Assembly: GCA_963774555.1 (NCBI GenBank)
Contig: CAVZFL010000001.1
Coordinates: 620,001-684,000 of the forward strand
Source: VRUE01 sp963774555
GTDB taxonomy: Bacteria; Actinomycetota; Thermoleophilia; Solirubrobacterales; 70-9
Direction: 5' to 3'
DNA: 64,000 bases
Positions within the stretch are counted from its first letter, which is position 1; every line of letters begins with the position of its first letter. The translations under genes were made by a program, and so were the position numbers. Below the pieces are notes generated by a model. The model was given only the letters and a program-made list of their open reading frames with translations. It searched no databases and had not been told where the DNA came from. Positions 55,858-64,000 of this stretch are shown here, one piece after another.

Positions 55858-58668
55858 GACGCCGAAAGACAATCCTCGCCTCCGCCGTGGCAGTGGCGCT
55901 ATTGGCCCTGCCCGCAGCCGCCCACGCCGACTTCGGCCTGGTCCCGGGCTCGGCCTCCTTCCGCGCCCTGAACCAAAACGGCACGGTCACCACCCAGGCC
56001 TCCTCACACCCCTACTCCTTCACCGTTCACTTCGACCTGAACGCCGAAGGCGCCCACTCGGTCGGTGGATTGATTCGAAACGCGATCATCGACCTGCCAC
56101 CGGGCTTCATCGGCAACCCCGCCGCGGTGCCGAGCTGCCCCCATGCAGACTTCGAGGGCATCGCGCCGAGCTGCTCGCCCTCCACCCAGGTCGGGGTGCT
56201 GCGGGCCAACACCCCCTTCGTCGGCGGCCAGGTCGTCGGCCCGATCTACAACCTCACGCCGCCGCCGGGGGTGGCGACCGAGTTCGGCTTCAACGCCGCC
56301 GAATTCCTCTCGCTGCAGTTCGCCTCGGTGCGCAGCGAAGAAGGCTACGGCCTGCAGGTCGGCGCGCTCAACATCCCGGTCGAGGTCACCTCGGCGACCG
56401 AGACGATCTGGGGGGTGCCGGCCGACTCCGGTCACGACTTCGAACGCGGCTCCGATGCGTTCAACGGCATCCCCCAGCTGGTCAAATCAGACGCTCCGAA
56501 GTTGGCCTACCTGACGATGCCGGCGTCCTGTGACGCGGTGCCCCACGGCGCGGTCAGGATCGACTCCAAGGAAGCGCCCGGCGTCTACTCCGAAGAAGCC
56601 GTCAGCCTGACCAACGCCAACGGGACCCCGACGGCGATGAACGGCTGCGACGGAGTGCCCTTCGACCCGAAGATCTCCTCGCAGCCGACGACGAAGCTGG
56701 CCTCGAGCCCCTCGGGCCTCGACTTCGAGCTAAAGCTTCCCAACCAGGGCCTGACCAGCCCCGGTGGCACGGCGGAAACCGAGCCCAGGAAGACAGTGGT
56801 GACCCTGCCCGAAGGGGTCACCGTCAACCCCTCCTTCGCCGAAGGGGCGAGCGTCTGCTCAGAAGAGCAGTACGAAGCCGAGAAGATCGACAGCCCCGCG
56901 GGAGCGGGTTGCCCGGAAGCATCGAAGCTCGGCTCGGTGATCGCCCACACGCCGCTGCTCGACGAACCGGTCGAAGGATCGGTCTACCTGGCGGCACCCT
57001 ATGAAAACGAATTCGGCGCCCTGACCGCGCTTTACCTGGTCGCAAGGGCACCCGAACGCGGCATCATCGTCAAGCAGGCCGGCAAGGTCGAGTTCGACCC
57101 CTCGACCGGCCAGATCACCTCCACCTTCGAGGGCCTGCCTCCGGTCCCCTACTCCTCCTTCAAGCTGCACTTCAGGGAAGGGGCAAGAGCCCCGCTGGCG
57201 ACCCCGTCGGCCTGCGGTGAATACAAGACCAAAGCCGACTTCACCCCCTTCTCGGCCAAAGACGACACCGAAGCGATCCAGGCGACCGCCGCCTTCCAGA
57301 TCGAAAGAGGGCCCGACGGAGGAGCATGCCCCTCCGGAGGCCTGCCCCCCTTCCGCCCCGGCCTGATCGCCGGTTCGATCAACAACGCAGCGGGAAGGTT
57401 CTCCCCCTTCAACATCCGTCTGTTCAGAACCGACTCAGAACAGGAGATCAACCGCTTCTCGATCAAGCTGCCGCCGGGCATCGTCGGCAAGCTGGCCGGG
57501 ATCCCCTTCTGCACCGACGCCTCGATCGCCAGGGCCAAAGCGAGGACCGGCATCCACGGCGGCTCCGAAGAGCTCGAACACCCCTCCTGCCCCGCCGCCT
57601 CGCAGATCGGCAGAAGCCTGGCCGGAGCCGGAGTGGGCAGTGCCCTCGCCTACGCCCCGGGCAAGATCTACCTGGCAGGGCCCTACCACGGAAGCGCGAT
57701 ATCCCTGGTAGCGATCACAGCCGCCAAGGTAGGTCCCTTTCGACCTCGGCAACGTGGTCATCAGACAGGCCTTCAAGGTGGACCCCGAAACAGGCGAAGT
57801 CTTCATCGACGCCACGGGGTCTGACCCGATCCCCCACATCATCAAAGGCGTCCCCACCCACCTAAGAGACGTCAGGGCCTACACCGACAGACCGCAGTTC
57901 GTCCTCAACCCGACCTCCTGCAAGCGCACCTCGACCGCGAGCACGCTGCTGGGCTCGGGCCTCGACTTCTCCTCCGAAGCCGACGACCGCCCGGTGACGG
58001 TCTCCACCCCCTTCCAGGCGGCGGACTGCGCCGCGCTTCCGTTCAAGCCCAAGCTGGCCTTGAAGCTCAAGGGAGGCACCCACAGAGGTGACTTCCCGGC
58101 CCTAACCGCCAAGCTCAACATGAACGGCTTCGGCGAAGCGGGGATCGCAAGAAGCCAAGTAACGCTGCCCCCATCGGAGTTCATCGCCAATGCCCACTTC
58201 AACACGATCTGCACCCGGGTCCAGTTCAAACAGGGAGACCACCCGGGGGAAAAGTGCCCAGCCGGATCGATCTACGGCAAAGCCGTGGTCAACACCCCGA
58301 TTCTCTCCGACCCGTTGACCGGGCCGGTCTTCCTACGCTCCTCAGAACACGAACTCCCCGACGTGGTCGCTGCGATCCACAACGGCGAGATCGACGTCGT
58401 CTTGGTCGGAAGGGTCGACTCGGTCAAAGGCAAACTCAGAACGACCTTCGAAGCCACGCCTGATGCTCCGGTCGGCAACGTCGTGCTCTCTCTTCGTGGC
58501 GGCAAGAAGGGACTGTTCGAAAACTCGACAAACCTCTGCAAAGGCACCCACAAGGCTCTTGCCTCCTTCACCGGCCACAACGGCAAGCTGCGCGAATTCA
58601 ACCCGCCGCTGCAGCCCAAGTGCGGCGGCAAAGGACGCAAAGCGCACAAGCACAAGCGCAGGGGGTAG
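55854..58668 (+). CDS. Large secreted repeat protein, one frameshift
   Basis: About 937 residues when joined. 'ILASAVAVALLALPAAAHA' is the signal peptide. Repeated blocks ('VDLPPGFIGNPAAVPSCPHADF'-type and 'GSVIAHTPLLDEPVEGSVYLA') recur with cysteine pairs, so disulfides are likely. The frame shifts +1 in 'ccctttcgac' near 57738. The C-terminus is basic ('KAHKHKRRG'). I know similar proteins only as uncharacterised families in Solirubrobacterales. Start GTG overlaps the previous stop. Confidence 0.78.
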
Positions 58669-58670
58669 GC

Positions 58671-59450
58671 ATGCGTAGAAGAGCCACGGTGCTCGGCGCG
58701 GCCGTGGCCCTTCTCGCTGCGACTTCATTGGCCCACGCCACAGTGGTCCAGGAGGGAAACCTCCGAATCACGATCCTCTCCCAGATCCAGCCCTACAAGC
58801 TGCCCAGAAGTGGAACAGCTCCGATCGCCGTATTCGTCTCCGGGCACCTCTCCGCCCCCCACGGAGGCATCCCCGCCCAGCTGCAGCGGATGACGGTCGA
58901 GGTAAACAAACACGGCCTGCTGCAGTCCAAGGGCCTGCCGGCCTGCGGGGTCTCGGAGATCCAGCCCGCATCGACCCAACAAGCGCTTCAAAGATGCGGG
59001 GACGCGGAGATCGGCTCCGGGCAGTTCTGGGCCCACATCGTCCTACCGGACCAGGGCGCCTACCCCAGCCACGGAAGGCTCCTGATCTTCAACGGCACGA
59101 GGAACGGCAAGCCGGTCCTGCTCACCCACATCTTTACCGCCAACCCCTTCTTCTCCTCATTCGTGATCGTCTTCTCGATCCAAAAGGTCGATGACGGCGC
59201 CTACGGCACCCGCCTCACCGCATCGCTGCCCCAAGCGCTGGGCTCCTGGGGCTACGTCGATCGGATCAAGCTGACCCTGAAGCGCAAATACGCCTACAGG
59301 GGCAAACAGCTCTCTTACTTCAACGCGGGGTGTCCCGCTCCGAAGGGCGTGCCGCGCACCGTCTTCCCCCTGGCACTGGCGAGCCTTGACTTCGCTGAAG
59401 GGACCTCGCTGAGCGCGAAGGTTGAAAAGGCTTGTGCTGTCGCGCCGTGA
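58671..59450 (+). CDS. Secreted hypothetical protein
   Basis: A 259-residue protein with signal peptide 'AAVALLAATSLAHA'. The mature part has 'QIQPYKLPRSGTAPIAVFVSGHLSAPHGG' and 'VIVFSIQKVDDGAYGTRLTASLP', similar in style to the preceding two genes. Five cysteines suggest disulfides. It begins 2 nt after the previous stop and ends the cluster, convergent with an AAA+ gene. No family recognised. Confidence 0.82.
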   Translation: MRRRATVLGAAVALLAATSLAHATVVQEGNLRITILSQIQPYKLPRSGTAPIAVFVSGHLSAPHGGIPAQLQRMTVEVNKHGLLQSKGLPACGVSEIQPASTQQALQRCGDAEIGSGQFWAHIVLPDQGAYPSHGRLLIFNGTRNGKPVLLTHIFTANPFFSSFVIVFSIQKVDDGAYGTRLTASLPQALGSWGYVDRIKLTLKRKYAYRGKQLSYFNAGCPAPKGVPRTVFPLALASLDFAEGTSLSAKVEKACAVAP

Positions 59451-59482
59451 ACGGAAACGATAACCGTCAGCCGTTTCGTCAC

Positions 59483-60916
59483 CTACGAGCCATCGCCGCC
59501 CCACATCTCCTCCGGCGTCACCAGATGAAGCCGGGCATCGGTTTTTGCGGCCTCGATCAACGGCATCTCGAAGCCTGAACGAGAGAAGAGGTACAGCGCG
59601 GGGAGCTCGCCGCTCGGGCGCAGATGCCCCGCCAGCGCCTCGAGCTTGCTGCGCTCCGAGGCCGGCATCTTCCCGTCCGTCCACTTGCAGGAGGCGACGG
59701 CGATCACAGCGCCGTCGTCGTCGAGGGCGACCGCGTCGAGCTCTCGGTCGATGTCGCGCAGGGCTGCGTCGCGAGTTTCCCGCACCTTTCCCCACCACCA
59801 GCCGACCGCGGCGGCGTCGGTCTCGCGTTGCAGCCATTCCTGGCAGACCTCCTCGAAGGCGGGGGAGGAGACGAACTCGTCTAGTTGGGGCAGGACCCGG
59901 CCCTCGAGATGCCGCCTGGCCCCCGCGGCGTCTGCCAGCCTGCCCTGCGCCGGCAGGACGAAGCGAAACCAGAAGCGCAGGTAGGGATCGACGATCCGGT
60001 AGAAGCTCTGGCGCGATCGCTCCGGGTTGCGCACGGTCACCGGCAGCTCCTTGCGCACGAGCCAGAGCCGCTGCAGCCGGTCGAGCATCTGGCTGACGCG
60101 GGAGGTGTCGCCGATTCCGGTGCGCTGGCCGATCTGGTTGACCCGGGTCTGCCCCGCGGCGATCGCCCGCAACACGGAGAAGTAGGTGTTCGCGTCGGGC
60201 AGCTCGACGTCGAGCAGCAGTCGCGCCTCCTCGTGCAGGAGCCCGTCGCGCATCAGGATCAGATCGAGGATGTTCTCGGCGAGGCTCACGTCCTCGCGCA
60301 CGTGGGCGAGGTAGTAGGGCATGTTGCCGAATACGCCGTAGGCGCGGATCCGGTCCTCCGCGGACCAGCCGGGCAGGAAGAGCCCGACGTCGCGCGGCCG
60401 GAATGGCTCGAGGCGCAGCTGGCCGGAGCGGCGGCCGTAGGTGCTCGCCGAGTAGTTGACGACCTCGCGCTCGAAGAAGCCGACCTCGCTGCCGGAGAGG
60501 ACGAGGAGCACGGGCGCGTCGCGTCCCCGCTCTCGCCACCAGACGTTGATCGCGCTGCCCACCTCGGGGCTCTCGCGGGCGATGTGCTGGAACTCGTCGA
60601 GGACGAGCAGGACCGGGCCGTCGGCCTCGGCCCAATCGGCGATTGCGTCGAGGGCGGCGCGCCAGTCGGGAGCGGTCAGCCCGGCGCGGCCGGTGGCCTC
60701 GGCCAACCGCTCGGAGAAGTCACCGAGGTGGTCGGCGCGCGTGCCGCTGGTTGCCTCGAAGAAGAGAGTGCGCTTGTCGCGACCGAACTCCAGCAGCAGC
60801 TCGGTCTTGCCGACCCGCCGCCGTCCCCAGAGGAGGAAGATCTGACTCTCGCCCCCGTCCCACCTGCGGCGGAGCATCGCCAGCTCCTCAGTCCGGTTGA
60901 GGAAACGCCCCGCCAT
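59483..60916 (-). CDS. AAA+ ATPase with DUF234-type C-terminal domain (copy 2)
   Basis: A 477-residue paralogue of copy 1. Walker A 'WGRRRVGKTEL' is at 30-40, Walker B 'VLLVLDEFQHI' is near 100-110, 'VLSGSEVGFF' is sensor 1, and the C-terminal nuclease-like pattern is 'RELDAVALDDDGAVIAVASCKW'. A winged-helix section has 'GQTRVNQIGQRTGIGDTSRVSQML'. The 5' flank is strongly AT-rich. No toxin-like partner is adjacent. Confidence 0.88.
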   Translation of the reverse strand: MAGRFLNRTEELAMLRRRWDGGESQIFLLWGRRRVGKTELLLEFGRDKRTLFFEATSGTRADHLGDFSERLAEATGRAGLTAPDWRAALDAIADWAEADGPVLLVLDEFQHIARESPEVGSAINVWWRERGRDAPVLLVLSGSEVGFFEREVVNYSASTYGRRSGQLRLEPFRPRDVGLFLPGWSAEDRIRAYGVFGNMPYYLAHVREDVSLAENILDLILMRDGLLHEEARLLLDVELPDANTYFSVLRAIAAGQTRVNQIGQRTGIGDTSRVSQMLDRLQRLWLVRKELPVTVRNPERSRQSFYRIVDPYLRFWFRFVLPAQGRLADAAGARRHLEGRVLPQLDEFVSSPAFEEVCQEWLQRETDAAAVGWWWGKVRETRDAALRDIDRELDAVALDDDGAVIAVASCKWTDGKMPASERSKLEALAGHLRPSGELPALYLFSRSGFEMPLIEAAKTDARLHLVTPEEMWGGDGS

Positions 60917-60969
60917 GGATATAAATTATCACAATATAAGTTATCTCATCATAAGTTATTCCGAAAAAT
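60917..60969 (-). promoter_or_regulatory. AT-rich promoter with direct repeats of AAA+ copy 2
   Basis: ATAAGTTAT occurs at 60936-60944 and 60951-60959 (period 15) in an AT-rich tract unlike any other gap. On the minus strand GATAAT (60925-60930) lies 9-14 nt before the ATG, so the mRNA is probably nearly leaderless. The repeats are candidate regulator sites. Confidence 0.55.
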
Positions 60970-61069
60970 TAAGAGGCAGCTGCCACCTAAACGGTCCGCT
61001 CCGCCGTGCGCGAGCACGGAGAGCATGGTGTAATAGAGGCAGGGAAAGTCAGGGAGCAAAGCGAGGGGG

Positions 61070-62170
61070 ATGCAGATGCGAGGGACAGGAGTCGGCGGAG
61101 TAAAAACGCTGGGGATCGCCATCGGCCTGATTGTGAGCCTGCTGCTGGTCTCAGCTGCCCAGGCCAACTACGACCCGTTGTCCTCAGGGACGACCAGGCT
61201 CGTCTTCGACAAGGGCTTCCTCGCGCAGATGAAGAAGGTCGGCGTCACGGTCGGCACCAAGGCCCCGGCCAAGCGCCAGGGCAACGTCATCGTCCTGCCC
61301 GTCTTCGGCGGCAAGTCGGATCCGACGATCAAGAAGGCCGAAATCGAGCAGGAAGGGACGATCGTCTTCCAGGCCGGCAACCGCAAGGTGCCGCTGCGGA
61401 GCATCGAGCTGAAGGCCAAGCACACGCCGCTCTTCGCCAAAGTCGGCGGCAGCCAGCTCAAGGTGGCGAGCTCAAAGTCGACCAAGGTCGCCAGGGAAGG
61501 CTTCGGCACCAACTTCAAGGCGACCGGGCTCGAGCTGACCCAGAAGGTCGCCACCCGGCTCAACAAGAAGCTGCGCACCAAGGACTTCTTCGCCGAAGGC
61601 CAGTCGATCGGCACGATCCAGAGCAAGGCCAACCCGCAGCGGGTGACGATCCTGCCCGCGGGCTCGGCGACGCTGACGCCCGACGCGGCGATCATCGCCA
61701 AGTTCAAATCGCGCTTCGTCTCGCTCAACCCGATCTCGCCGGCCGAACTCTCGCCCGGGCCGGTGCTCCACTTCCCGGTCGCCCTCGGCGGCCAGATCGC
61801 CCCCGATGCATCGGAAGGCCTGCTCAAGCTCGGCGGCGCGATCGAACTCCTCCAGCTCGAAGCGGGCCAGGTCTTCCAGAAGGAATACTGGCTCGACCTG
61901 GGCGCCAAGGACACGCTCTCCGAAGTCGACGTCGAGCCCACGCCCGCCTTCCCCGGCAAGCTGGGGCAGATCGGCACTTATGCGATCGACATGTCCCACG
62001 CCGCCATCGCCTCGGACCCCAAGACCCGCACGATCTCCGTCACCAACGCCTACCTGACGCTCGACGCCCAGACGGCGAAGACCTTCAATGAAGCCTTCGC
62101 CGCCGGCGCCAGCACCTTCGCCCCCGGCGAGCTCTTCGGCACGATCAGCTTCGCGGCGACAGCGCAGTAG
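61070..62170 (+). CDS. Secreted HtaA-like repeat protein
   Basis: A 366-residue protein with signal peptide 'LGIAIGLIVSLLLVSAAQA'. The mature part starts 'LSSGTTRLVFDKGFLAQMKKVGV' and contains 'GNVIVLPVFGGKSDPTIKKAEIEQEGTIVF', similar in pattern to HtaA domains of actinobacterial haem-binding or adhesion proteins. A second related segment lies near residues 190-300. No cell-wall anchor is seen. It lies between two AAA+ genes; the neighbourhood gives no function. Haem binding is only a family hint. Confidence 0.68.
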   Translation: MQMRGTGVGGVKTLGIAIGLIVSLLLVSAAQANYDPLSSGTTRLVFDKGFLAQMKKVGVTVGTKAPAKRQGNVIVLPVFGGKSDPTIKKAEIEQEGTIVFQAGNRKVPLRSIELKAKHTPLFAKVGGSQLKVASSKSTKVAREGFGTNFKATGLELTQKVATRLNKKLRTKDFFAEGQSIGTIQSKANPQRVTILPAGSATLTPDAAIIAKFKSRFVSLNPISPAELSPGPVLHFPVALGGQIAPDASEGLLKLGGAIELLQLEAGQVFQKEYWLDLGAKDTLSEVDVEPTPAFPGKLGQIGTYAIDMSHAAIASDPKTRTISVTNAYLTLDAQTAKTFNEAFAAGASTFAPGELFGTISFAATAQ

Positions 62171-62240
62171 GTGCGCAAACCGACCTGCAAGGTCGCCGAC
62201 AGTAGATGTCGCCGACCTCGGCAGTCGGTAAGCTCGTCAG

Positions 62241-63701
62241 ATGTCGTTCGTAAATCGTGAGAGTGAGCTGGCGCAGCTTGAGTCCTGGTGGGCGAGCGAC
62301 GGAGCGGCGATCGGGATCGTCTGGGGCCGGCGCCGGGTCGGCAAGACCGCGCTGATAGAGCATTTTGCCGGCGGTCTCCCGGCGATCTTCCATACCGGGG
62401 GAGGCCGTCCGGCGGCTGCTGAGCTGGCCGCTCTCTCGCGGGCCGCGGCGCCCCTGCTTGGCGACGACGTCCGCGATCTCGATGCCCGGCCGTTCACGGA
62501 TTGGGACGACGCTCTCGAGAGCCTCGCCCTCGCCGCACGCGATCGCCCCATGCTCCTGGTGCTCGACGAGCTGCCCGCCCTGGTCGAGACCTCGCCGGAG
62601 CTGCCAAACCTGATCCGCGCCGCCTGGGACCGTCTGCGCGGGCGCACCAAGCTGAAGCTGCTGCTCTGCGGATCGGCCGTTCGGGTGATGGAGGCGATGC
62701 AGGAGGAGCGCGCACCGCTCTACGGGCGGCTCGACCTGGCCCTCCTCCTCCATCCCTTCCGTCCCCACGAGGCGGCGCAGATGCTCCCCGCGCTGAGCCC
62801 CGCCCGCCGCGCGCTGGTCTGGGGCCTGCTCGGCGGCATGCCTCTCTACCTGCGCTGGTGGGACCAGCACGCCAGCCTCTCCGCCAACCTGCTTCGCCTC
62901 GCCTGCACTCCCGGCGGTCAGCTGCTCACCGAGGGCCAGCTGGTGCTCGCGACCGAGGGTGAGGGAGGCGAGCTCGCCCGACAGACGCTCTACGCAATTG
63001 CCGGCGGCCGGACCAAGTTCAACGAGATCGAGCATGTTGTCCGGGCCGATCCCGGCCGAACCCTGGAGCGGCTGGTGGCCCTGCGCTTGGTCGAGCGGCT
63101 GGTCCCGGTCACCGAGGACCCCCGGCGCACGCGACGGCGCACATACAGGATCGCCGACAACTTCCTCGCCTTCTGGCTGGGCCTTCTCGACCGCTACCGG
63201 CCCGAGATCGAGCGCGGCCTGGGGGAGAGCATCCTGCCGGTGCTGATCGACTCGATCGACGACCACATGGGTGGCCCATGGGAGGTCGCCTTCCGCGACC
63301 ATCTGCGCACGCGCGCGGCGGCGGGCGACCTGGGCGACGGCATCGTCGCGATCGGGCCGTTCTGGACGGCCGCTGCCGATCCGACCGAGATCGACGCCGT
63401 CGCGCTCGCCGGGCGCCGGCGCGAGGCCGTGCTGCTCGGCGAGGCCAAGTGGGCACGCCGGGTCGACGGCGGACGCCTGCGCAGCGAGCTGGAGCGCAAG
63501 GCGCAGGCCCTGCCGCGGCTCGCCGAGGGCGCTCGCTATGCAATCTGCGCCCGCGAGCGGATCGACGATGCGGGCGACGCGCTGGCGATCACCGCCGCGG
63601 ACATTTTCGCCGTGCGAAGTAGCGCCGCCTCGATTCGCTCTGGCGCTCTCGGCCTGATCACTCCCGATGAGCTTGGAGCGCAGCGCCGACCCCGCATCTA
63701 G
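62241..63701 (+). CDS. AAA+ ATPase with DUF234-type C-terminal domain (copy 3)
   Basis: A 486-residue paralogue. Walker A 'WGRRRVGKTALIEHF' is at 28-42, Walker B 'MLLVLDELPALVE' follows, sensor 'LLLCGSAVRVMEAM', and the nuclease-like C-terminus has 'DPTEIDAVALAGRRREAVLLGEAKW'. TAAGCT (62229-62234) is exactly 7-12 nt before the ATG, so the transcript is likely leaderless. GTCGCCGAC direct repeats occur just upstream. It abuts a fourth ATPase-family gene on the opposite strand. Confidence 0.88.
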   Translation: MSFVNRESELAQLESWWASDGAAIGIVWGRRRVGKTALIEHFAGGLPAIFHTGGGRPAAAELAALSRAAAPLLGDDVRDLDARPFTDWDDALESLALAARDRPMLLVLDELPALVETSPELPNLIRAAWDRLRGRTKLKLLLCGSAVRVMEAMQEERAPLYGRLDLALLLHPFRPHEAAQMLPALSPARRALVWGLLGGMPLYLRWWDQHASLSANLLRLACTPGGQLLTEGQLVLATEGEGGELARQTLYAIAGGRTKFNEIEHVVRADPGRTLERLVALRLVERLVPVTEDPRRTRRRTYRIADNFLAFWLGLLDRYRPEIERGLGESILPVLIDSIDDHMGGPWEVAFRDHLRTRAAAGDLGDGIVAIGPFWTAAADPTEIDAVALAGRRREAVLLGEAKWARRVDGGRLRSELERKAQALPRLAEGARYAICARERIDDAGDALAITAADIFAVRSSAASIRSGALGLITPDELGAQRRPRI

Positions 63702-63704
63702 GCA

Positions 63705-64000
63705 CTAGCCCCACAGGGCTGCGATGGGCGCTGCGACGATCCGCTCGTCGAGCTCGAAGATCCGGGGGCCCGTGTGGAAGACGACGCCCGCGGCGAAGCG
63801 CTCGCCCAGCCGGTCCCTGAGCCAGGAGAGATGCCGCGCTGAGCTCTGGCTTGGGGCCGCGTCGGCCTTCACCTCAAACGCGAGCAGGCTCCGCCCTCCG
63901 ATCTCGGCGAGGACATCGACCTCGCGGCGGCCGTGCTCCTCGCGTAGGTGATACAGGCGCGGACGCGCCTCGCTGTCGGCGCACTCGGCGCGGAGCTGGG
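63705..64000 (-). CDS. AAA+ ATPase C-terminus (DUF4143 type), partial at window end
   Basis: Only the last ~97 residues lie in the window. 'RREVDVLAEIGGRSLLAFEVKA' is the E-x-D...K nuclease-like core of DUF4143 found at the end of COG1373-type ATPases. The stop is at 63705-63707, 3 nt past the convergent copy 3 stop. The ATPase domain is beyond the window. It belongs to a different branch from the three DUF234-type genes. Confidence 0.75.
   Translation of the reverse strand, partial: QLRAECADSEARPRLYHLREEHGRREVDVLAEIGGRSLLAFEVKADAAPSQSSARHLSWLRDRLGERFAAGVVFHTGPRIFELDERIVAAPIAALWG

Overview
The window is about 64 kb of high-GC bacterial DNA with gene-dense, mostly short-spaced coding. Actinobacterial ancestry is likely, and the order Solirubrobacterales / class Thermoleophilia is my best guess. 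The clues are an F420-type nitroreductase-fold protein, a B12-dependent ribonucleotide reductase, a FolE2/MptA-type GTP cyclohydrolase, an archaeal-like topoisomerase I, a family of ArsR-like regulators with the 'LNERxASP' signature, and a block of very large secreted proteins. This placement is inference from gene content; there is no rRNA in the window.

Layout. 1-4.7 kb: the end of a ribbon-helix-helix/MazF pair, a flavin reductase, a cytochrome c lipoprotein, serS with a NarL-type response regulator, msrB and a frameshifted thioesterase. 4.7-11.7 kb: an MFS exporter with a HAD phosphatase, an ABC exporter (ATPase plus FtsX-like permease), csoR with its own operator, and a broken alpha/beta hydrolase. 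11.9-13.9 kb: two toxin-antitoxin-like operons. 13.9-25.2 kb: housekeeping genes (nrdJ, haemolysin-III-like protein, yceI/FMN reductase/MarR redox group, siroheme dehydrogenase, sugar epimerase, topA-tmk-holB). 25.2-30.1 kb: small membrane proteins, a glycosyltransferase with a DUF2304 partner, a two-component system and an LtrA-like protein.

30.2-33.3 kb is an accessory island of three nucleotidyltransferase-based toxin-antitoxin modules against a tRNA-Thr gene. A 42-nt copy of the 3' end of that tRNA lies 978 bp away and brackets one module, as expected for an element integrated in the tRNA. 33.3-37.4 kb: an E1-like ThiF enzyme with a possible RiPP-recognition domain, three ArsR-like paralogues and a family-5 uracil-DNA glycosylase. 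37.4-45.5 kb: a ferritin-like lipoprotein, an MMPL transporter, pgsA, an AbiEi/DUF559-like protein, folE2, the principal-type sigma factor, small redox proteins and tRNA-Tyr. 45.5-51.3 kb: two VapBC pairs, an SDR, an AAA+ ATPase with a MerR regulator, a DUF2283 pair and a TetR-C-like protein. 51.5-59.4 kb: four consecutive secreted proteins (collagen-like, beta-propeller/FN3-like, and two others). 59.5-64 kb: two and a half more AAA+ ATPases around an HtaA-like secreted protein.

Three patterns cut across the genes. First, nine copies of a 47-nt hairpin element (arms GGGTGCAACG and CGTTGCACCC) sit in intergenic gaps, mostly as tandem pairs with a 72-nt period. Second, many other long inverted repeats lie at gene ends, and one lies inside holB. 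Third, at least twelve single-base frameshifts, nearly all +1 and often in short homopolymers, break otherwise well-conserved genes. These look more like sequence errors than decay, so 'pseudogene' calls here should be read with care.
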